A DNA stretch of 11,443 bases from Gammaproteobacteria bacterium (GTDB lineage Bacteria > Pseudomonadota > Gammaproteobacteria > Pseudomonadales > Pseudomonadaceae): the NCBI GenBank assembly GCA_012513235.1, contig JAAZCO010000158.1:1-11443 (forward strand), written 5' to 3'. A model generated the notes under the pieces. The model had not been told where the DNA came from and made no database searches. It saw nothing but the letters and a program-made list of their open reading frames with translations. The first letter of the stretch is position 1; every line of letters begins with the position of its first letter. Shown one piece after another: positions 7,437 to 11,443 of the stretch. A program made the position numbers and the translations under genes.

Positions 7437-8345
7437 TTAATCACAGAGTTCTAAACAGTTACTGTGAGGCACTTCGATGGCCTCATCCAACGCCAGCCAC
7501 TGCTCAGACTCATACCCGTTCTGGCGAATCGAAAAATCTCGCCAAAAGCAATACAACGCCCGAGCGGCTTCACGTGGAAAATCCAAGAAACAATCTTCGA
7601 CATAATACCGAGCTAAAGCTTCGCTGGAGAAGCTACAACCGTGAGTCGCAGACCATTGCAGCCAATATAAAGCATCCGCTAAATTGTAATGCTCAGAGTC
7701 ATGCTTTAAGAACATTTGACCTAGATAAAAGCCTGCCTCGTACAGCTTCCATTCTGCAGCTTGCTGATAATAATCAACCGCCCTAGCCTGGTCAGCGGGC
7801 AAGTCGTGCTCATCCTCCGAGCCTTGAGTGTCATACAAACGCCCAAGTGCTAAAGCGGCCCAAGGATGTGCATCCTCCAGCGCTTGCTCGTAATATTGAG
7901 CAGCCAATGCAACATCCACTGCCATACCTTTACCATAGTAGGCTTGCTGACCTAGATTAAACCGCGCCATCAACGCACCTTCAGCAGCAGCAATGGTCAA
8001 TAATTTTTCTGCCAGCACAGGCTCGTAAGCCAGCCCAAAGCCATTGAGAAAATGCCAGCCGAGATCATTGATGGCATCAGCATTGCCAGCCAGCGCTTGG
8101 CTACGTAACTGTAAATAATAGTCTCGAACCTGCGCTGTTGTTGCTACCTCAGCATAGGGGTTTTGCGCTAAAGTTTTATCTTCAACATAGCTCAAGTCAT
8201 GCAAATACTGCACCTGATGCGCATAGGCGCGCCAAGTTGGTTCTCCTACCCCAGCATATAACGACTGTATATTTTCGATGGCAACATCATCTTGGTGTGC
8301 CAATAAATGCTCTAAGAGCTGAGATACCGTGCTCGATTCATCCAT
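7437..8345 (-). CDS. Sel1-like tetratricopeptide repeat protein (302 aa)
   Basis: A predicted cytoplasmic protein with about four Sel1-type helical repeats at about residues 86-123, 124-159, 160-199 and 200-235. They carry the family pattern of A...LG..Y..G.G......A..YY..A...... (for example FNLGQQAYYGKG and YYQQAAEW). Such repeats are protein-protein interaction scaffolds, so the partner, not this protein, would set the function. No signal peptide or lipobox is seen, unlike many exported Sel1 proteins. The C-terminal 60 residues are acidic and aromatic-rich. I chose the ATG at 8345: AGAGGG lies upstream of it, while the in-frame ATG at 8381 has no ribosome-binding site and would add 12 residues of non-repeat sequence. 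It is convergent with the PcfJ-domain gene; no link between them is evident. Confidence 0.8.
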   Translation of the reverse strand: MDESSTVSQLLEHLLAHQDDVAIENIQSLYAGVGEPTWRAYAHQVQYLHDLSYVEDKTLAQNPYAEVATTAQVRDYYLQLRSQALAGNADAINDLGWHFLNGFGLAYEPVLAEKLLTIAAAEGALMARFNLGQQAYYGKGMAVDVALAAQYYEQALEDAHPWAALALGRLYDTQGSEDEHDLPADQARAVDYYQQAAEWKLYEAGFYLGQMFLKHDSEHYNLADALYWLQWSATHGCSFSSEALARYYVEDCFLDFPREAARALYCFWRDFSIRQNGYESEQWLALDEAIEVPHSNCLELCD

Positions 8346-8458
8346 GTTGCTGCACCCTCTGTTAGTCTGTCTACCTATCATTCAACAGCTTTACAAAACT
8401 GATATCTTAATAGTGAAATAAGTACTTTTTATGCAACAACCACCGCAAAAGTTCGCCA

Positions 8459-8502
8459 GAGCCAATATCTGTATAAGCTTGGCTCAGTAATCCAGGCAAG
8501 CT
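8459..8502. repeat. overlapping inverted repeats in the Sel1 / 54-aa gene spacer
   Basis: Two mutually exclusive stems share one segment: GAGCCAA (8459-8465) with TTGGCTC (8479-8485), and AGCTTG (8476-8481) with CAAGCT (8497-8502). They lie downstream of the 54-aa gene and upstream of the Sel1 gene, both on the - strand. They may weakly terminate the first or act as an attenuator for the second. No T-tract follows on the - strand, so the terminator role is uncertain. The rest of the 8346-8532 spacer shows no gene and only weak promoter-like AT-rich runs. Confidence 0.4.
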
Positions 8503-8532
8503 AAAAAGACTTATGCAGTGGGCTTTACACTT

Positions 8533-8697
8533 TCAACCCACCCAAATTACATTTCCATTGGGGTCAATCACCTGCACCATTAAATATTGACCAGAGACAC
8601 GTGCTGCGTTACTCAACGCAGACTGCTCATTACCATACGAACCCAGTACAGCCCAAGCCTGCAACGCATTATGAGATTTATAGCGAACTCTATACAT
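8533..8697 (-). CDS. small unknown protein (54 aa)
   Basis: I do not recognise a named family. The start at 8697 was chosen because TAGGAAA lies about 8 bases upstream. A TTG at 8727 in the same frame has no such site. The protein begins with a beta-like YRVRYKS (residues 2-8), then a YG-containing turn, a probable helix NEQSALSNAARV (23-34), and beta-like YLMVQVID (38-45) and NVIWVG (49-54), so a compact beta-alpha-beta fold is plausible. It is soluble, without membrane segment or signal peptide. It lies 86 bases downstream of the 294-aa gene on the same strand, separated by a strong hairpin, so it may be a distal operon member or independently expressed. The good ribosome-binding site and protein-like composition make it a probable real gene. 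Confidence 0.6.
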   Translation of the reverse strand: MYRVRYKSHNALQAWAVLGSYGNEQSALSNAARVSGQYLMVQVIDPNGNVIWVG

Positions 8698-8746
8698 ACA
8701 GATGTTTCCTATTAAGTTATAAATCAATGATTGGCTTATACCTATC

Positions 8747-8768
8747 AGGGCTGTACTAACACAGCCCT
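8747..8768 (-). terminator. 8-bp perfect hairpin between the 294-aa and 54-aa genes
   Basis: AGGGCTGT (8747-8754) and ACAGCCCT (8761-8768) form a perfect stem with a 6-base loop, 15 bases after the stop of the 294-aa gene. No T-tract follows on either strand, so it may be a partial terminator, a pause site or an mRNA 3'-end stabiliser rather than a full Rho-independent terminator. Confidence 0.45.
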
Positions 8769-8783
8769 AAACAAACCCGCTCC

Positions 8784-9668
8784 TTACACTGCAGCAGCTA
8801 TCTCATTTGCACCTAAGTCATAGCCGATCATAAATAGCGCTTGCTCAATGGCGCGTACAGGCTGCTGAGGCGCCGCAATGGATTGAAATGCACTCTTGGC
8901 GGCTAAAGGATGCTTGAGCACTTGGTTTAAAACCCAATTGCAACGCATATTCCATAAAGCATGGTGCGAGCCCGCACGTAAGCGCTGAAACTTTAAAGAA
9001 CCAGTACTTGGGTTGCGTCGCTTTGGACTCAGGCTGTTCACAGCTTCTTTGGCTCCCGCCCAAGGAAAGCACAGACTTTCAGGGATTTTGGTCAAGCCTT
9101 GTGCTTGACAGTATTTAACAACCAGCATGCCTAGCGCAGCAGCGACGCGGCTGTCATAAATCACAAAATCCGGGCACATCAGCGAATAAACCTTGGTCAT
9201 ACCTGAGTTAAAACGCAGATCATCAGAACGCAAAACAGGTGCTGAAAAATCATTATTCATAAAGGCTTTTTTAACATCATTGAGCTTCTTAGCCAGTCCA
9301 ACACGATGCGTCTGAAACCACTGTGCATTGTGTGCAGTGACGCCGCCCCATGCCATCACATCCACTGCCGCCTGCAACGTACGCTCATCATCTTCACCCG
9401 CAGCCAGCAAATCATGTCGCAATGCATCAAGCGCTTTGACGTTACTTTGTACGCTATTACCTTTTTTAAAATCTAAGCGCTGATTACCAGGATGATTCCA
9501 AGCATAGCCTTGGTAGGCATCAAACAGACTGGTGCACTGCCATTTTGCACCTGAACGGCGGTCAATATAGGCATGCCTAAACAACTCTTGGGAATCGAGT
9601 TCGCTAGCTAACCATTCAATAAATTCAGCAACCTGAGGTAAATCTGCATAAGTGGACTTAAGTTTCAT
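8784..9668 (-). CDS. unknown protein with an HhH-GPD/OGG-like segment (294 aa)
   Basis: I know no characterised homologue. The protein is soluble and mostly helical. Conserved-looking blocks: MAWGGVTAHN at residues 105-114; GMTKVYSLMCPDFVIYDSRV at 156-175; FPWAG at 201-205; SHHALWNMRCNW at 234-245. The second block resembles the helix-hairpin-helix plus G/P/D segment of HhH-GPD/OGG-type DNA glycosylases, where a Lys and a following Asp are catalytic; the candidates here are Lys159 and Asp172. Spacing between them is shorter than in OGG1, so a glycosylase role is a hypothesis only. The ATG has AGGAG 6 bases upstream. It is divergent from an HTH-WYL regulator across 96 bases, with an inverted repeat over its probable promoter (see 9684-9718). 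WYL regulators commonly control DNA-damage or phage-defence genes, which is compatible with such an effector. That it is a real gene is very likely; its function is open. Confidence 0.75.
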   Translation of the reverse strand: MKLKSTYADLPQVAEFIEWLASELDSQELFRHAYIDRRSGAKWQCTSLFDAYQGYAWNHPGNQRLDFKKGNSVQSNVKALDALRHDLLAAGEDDERTLQAAVDVMAWGGVTAHNAQWFQTHRVGLAKKLNDVKKAFMNNDFSAPVLRSDDLRFNSGMTKVYSLMCPDFVIYDSRVAAALGMLVVKYCQAQGLTKIPESLCFPWAGAKEAVNSLSPKRRNPSTGSLKFQRLRAGSHHALWNMRCNWVLNQVLKHPLAAKSAFQSIAAPQQPVRAIEQALFMIGYDLGANEIAAAV

Positions 9669-9683
9669 CTGTAACTCCTGTGG

Positions 9684-9718
9684 GTTGGCATATGATAAAC
9701 AAGGAATTGCGTGCCAAC
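9684..9718 (-). promoter_or_regulatory. promoter of the 294-aa gene overlapped by an inverted repeat (candidate WYL operator)
   Basis: On the - strand, TTGGCA (9712-9717; five of six match the -35 consensus) is followed after 17 bases by CATATG (9689-9694; weak -10). The perfect inverted repeat GTTGGCA (9684-9690) / TGCCAAC (9712-9718) covers the -35 element and the edge of the -10. A dimeric repressor bound there would block transcription. The WYL protein encoded next door is the obvious candidate. On the + strand, CATAAT at 9724-9729 could be its own -10, but I see no good -35. Confidence 0.45.
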
Positions 9719-9764
9719 GAACTCATAATACAGGCGAGCAGGACCATTCTTTGTCCACTGGTGA

Positions 9765-10871
9765 GTGATAGATACTTTGTTATTACATAAGGGTAAAACA
9801 GCTGATTACGCAGGACGTCGAGCTAAGCTCATTGAGATTTTAAAAACCGCTGACAAAGCAATGTCTACGCAAGATCTACATGAGAAGGCCAAAGCAAAAT
9901 GCAGTATCAAAACGACGCGTCGAGATTTAGAAGCACTGACTAAAATACTGTATGTAGCTGAAAGCGCTGGTCCTCTGCCCAGACTTAAATATTGGACGTT
10001 AGGTAGAAACAGCTTCGAGTTGCAATTATCAGCCACTGAGTCCATGACCTTAACGGCTATCTTCCAACACGCTGAGCGCTTTAACTTTAGCCTAGCTACT
10101 GAAGAACTCAGCAAGCTACGTGCATACGCAGCCACAGAAATACGTAACTATGCAAAGCGTGACCTACTTGCTGAAGGACGCATCACTACCGGCACGCGCT
10201 TTACTGTGCTGCAACCCAGTAAGCACAAGGTAGAACACCTCACAACTATTCAGCAGGCCTTACTCGACAACACAGCTTTATCTGTTGTCTACCAACCTCG
10301 CGACGCCAACAATATTGAATGTACCTATTTGCTCAAGCCATTAGCGCTGGCTTACCAAGACTCAAATATTTACCTATCAGCCTATATTGCACGCGAAGAA
10401 TGGGCCGATGGACAGCAACCAGCAGCTGACGCTGTACGGGGTAAATACAGCAGTAATGGTTCAGGCAAGACCTGCGCTCTGATGCTACACCGCATGCTCA
10501 GCGTTAAATCAGAGTGGCAAGATATTGCCGATCCAATCGACTATGACGCACAGTCTTTTGATATACAAAAAGACTTGATCAGTATTCATGCAGAAGAAGC
10601 TATCGATCTCAAATTGCGCTTAAGCGCCAATCTGCATAATCGACTTAAAGAAAACCCGCTAACTGACCAGCAAAGACTCATCGAAGATCAAAACGGCTGG
10701 GTACTTGAGTGCACGCTGCTGGATACGCAAGGGCTGCGCTTATTTTTACTGAGTAATGCTGCGGACATTGAAGTAATAGCACCAAACTATTTACGTGCCT
10801 ATATACGAGAGACTTTAGAGTCTGCGTTGCAGATGTATAAGAGGGGCGATTTAAGTAGAAGTATTGTGTAA
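9765..10871 (+). CDS. HTH-WYL domain transcriptional regulator (368 aa)
   Basis: A DNA-binding regulator of the DeoR-like winged-HTH plus WYL type. Seen: an N-terminal wHTH at about residues 18-80 (RRAKLIEIL start, recognition-helix region SIKTTRRDLEAL at 47-58), a linker helix region, a WYL domain at about 155-255 and a WCX-like C-terminal region at about 275-355. The WYL triad itself reads Ile-Tyr-Leu (202-204) within KPLALAYQDSNIYLSAY, so the Trp is replaced. WYL domains bind nucleic-acid or nucleotide ligands; relatives such as CapW and BrxR repress phage-defence operons. The GTG start at 9765 is the earliest possible (in-frame TGA at 9762), but its ribosome-binding site is poor; TTG 9777 is an alternative that keeps the whole HTH. 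It is divergent from the 294-aa gene, which it probably regulates together with itself (inference). Confidence 0.88.
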   Translation: MIDTLLLHKGKTADYAGRRAKLIEILKTADKAMSTQDLHEKAKAKCSIKTTRRDLEALTKILYVAESAGPLPRLKYWTLGRNSFELQLSATESMTLTAIFQHAERFNFSLATEELSKLRAYAATEIRNYAKRDLLAEGRITTGTRFTVLQPSKHKVEHLTTIQQALLDNTALSVVYQPRDANNIECTYLLKPLALAYQDSNIYLSAYIAREEWADGQQPAADAVRGKYSSNGSGKTCALMLHRMLSVKSEWQDIADPIDYDAQSFDIQKDLISIHAEEAIDLKLRLSANLHNRLKENPLTDQQRLIEDQNGWVLECTLLDTQGLRLFLLSNAADIEVIAPNYLRAYIRETLESALQMYKRGDLSRSIV

Positions 10872-10895
10872 AGAGCGTCATTGTTGATGCTCTTT
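10870..10895 (+). terminator. hairpin terminator of the WYL regulator gene
   Basis: AAAGAGCGTCA (10870-10880) and TGATGCTCTTT (10885-10895) form an 11-bp stem with one G.T pair and a TTGT loop, ending in TTT and followed by GGCTTAATT. It overlaps the WYL stop codon and lies between convergent genes, so it can also serve the 99-aa ORF on the other strand. Confidence 0.7.
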
Positions 10896-10908
10896 GGCTT
10901 AATTACAC

Positions 10909-11208
10909 CTATATCAGTTCAATAGCTTTCGAACTGACACCTGTGTTGGGGCAAGCGTTTTTTGTGACAGTAAACAAACCTGTAGCACATATTTGTTCAA
11001 CCACATTGTCGGTCGCTTGAGCTGTATCTTTATTGACAGCAATATTTTTACGGATCCAATAATCCAGCGATAAATCTTTTGTGTGCTTCTCTAGTTTTTC
11101 ATGCTGCTGCCCAACCACAATAAAATATCTTTTTGAATCAACGAGATACTTTAACAGTGCTGACAAATTAAACTGTCGATGGCCGTCTTCTGGTAAATTT
11201 ATTTTCAT
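10909..11208 (-). CDS. orphan AT-rich protein (99 aa)
   Basis: No family recognised. I chose ATG 11208 because AAGGG lies 7 bases upstream; the ATG at 11238 has no clear ribosome-binding site. The product looks soluble: an N-terminal MKINLPEDG, a helix plus beta-like region LLKYLVDSKRYFIVVG (residues 18-33), a charged helix around EKLEKHTKD (37-45) and a Cys-containing tail (Cys74, Cys85). There is no signal peptide or membrane segment. The DNA is visibly more AT-rich than the genes to its left, and it sits directly downstream of a tRNA-Gly gene, a common insertion hotspot, so recent acquisition or a remnant of a mobile element is possible. No integrase or attachment-site duplication is visible. 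It could also be a non-coding frame. Confidence 0.45.
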   Translation of the reverse strand: MKINLPEDGHRQFNLSALLKYLVDSKRYFIVVGQQHEKLEKHTKDLSLDYWIRKNIAVNKDTAQATDNVVEQICATGLFTVTKNACPNTGVSSKAIELI

Positions 11209-11315
11209 ATCATGACCCTTAAAAGATAAATCATTCATTTAGCAAGAGGTGTAATGAAACACAGCCAGGACGGCAAAGACAAGAGGCATAAAACCTATCA
11301 CACAAACAGCAGACG

Positions 11316-11340
11316 AAAAAAAAGAGCCTTTCGGCTCTTT
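11316..11340 (-). terminator. Rho-independent terminator of tRNA-Gly
   Basis: AAAGAGCC (11321-11328) and GGCTCTTT (11333-11340) form a perfect 8-bp stem with a 4-base loop. On the - strand it runs into eight T residues (the complement of the A run 11316-11323), a textbook intrinsic terminator 23 bases after the tRNA 3' end. The + strand also ends in a T-rich run, so it could act in both directions. Confidence 0.9.
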
Positions 11341-11363
11341 CTTTCTTAGCTTGACGCCAAATT

Positions 11364-11439
<76 letters not shown>

Positions 11440-11443
11440 AAAA

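Noticed and set aside
8776..8783. CCCGCTCC, an 8-base match to the 3' end of tRNA-Gly, considered as an attachment-site duplicate
   Set aside because: Too short to be meaningful, no longer match around it and no integrase in the window.
10440..10475. Walker-A-like NGSGKT (residues 231-236) in the WYL protein
   Set aside because: The first Gly of GxxxxGK is Ser, no Walker B follows, and it lies in a loop of the WYL domain; chance resemblance.

Overview
The window looks like the chromosome of a gammaproteobacterium, probably a moderate-GC relative of Pseudomonas (Pseudomonadales). The reasons are the arcD-arcA-arcB-arcC gene order, a perfect Anr/FNR-type box in front of it, and a gammaproteobacterial tRNA-Gly(GCC). 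The genus cannot be fixed from the sequence alone.

Left part (1-978, + strand): a NadR-like ribosylnicotinamide kinase gene and a small VF530/DUF2132 gene. They are followed by a structured, REP-like intergenic element (818-922) whose ends can form an uninterrupted 20-bp RNA stem. This element lies between these genes and the convergent arc operon.

Arc operon (979-5772, - strand): arcD (transporter), arcA (arginine deiminase), arcB (catabolic ornithine carbamoyltransferase) and arcC (carbamate kinase). Together they import arginine in exchange for ornithine, convert it through citrulline to carbamoyl phosphate, and make ATP with release of NH3 and CO2. The catalytic residues are intact in all three enzymes. 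The transporter is of the YfcC/DcuC family, not the APC-family ArcD of classical Pseudomonas. TTGAT-N4-ATCAA at 5759-5772 predicts induction under low oxygen.

Middle (5773-8532): a long spacer with no convincing gene, a PcfJ-domain protein (+), a stem-forming inverted repeat, and a convergent Sel1-repeat protein (-). The latter two have no firm cellular role.

Right part (8533-10895): a 54-aa unknown protein and a 294-aa unknown protein (-). The 294-aa protein is divergent from an HTH-WYL regulator (+) across a 96-bp spacer. An inverted repeat in the spacer overlaps a candidate promoter of the 294-aa gene. That gene carries a stretch resembling the Lys...Asp segment of HhH-GPD/OGG DNA glycosylases. 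This regulator-effector pair is the best candidate for an undescribed system here, possibly a stress or anti-phage module, but this is inference.

Right edge (10909-11443, - strand): an AT-rich orphan 99-aa ORF, then tRNA-Gly(GCC) with a strong Rho-independent terminator.
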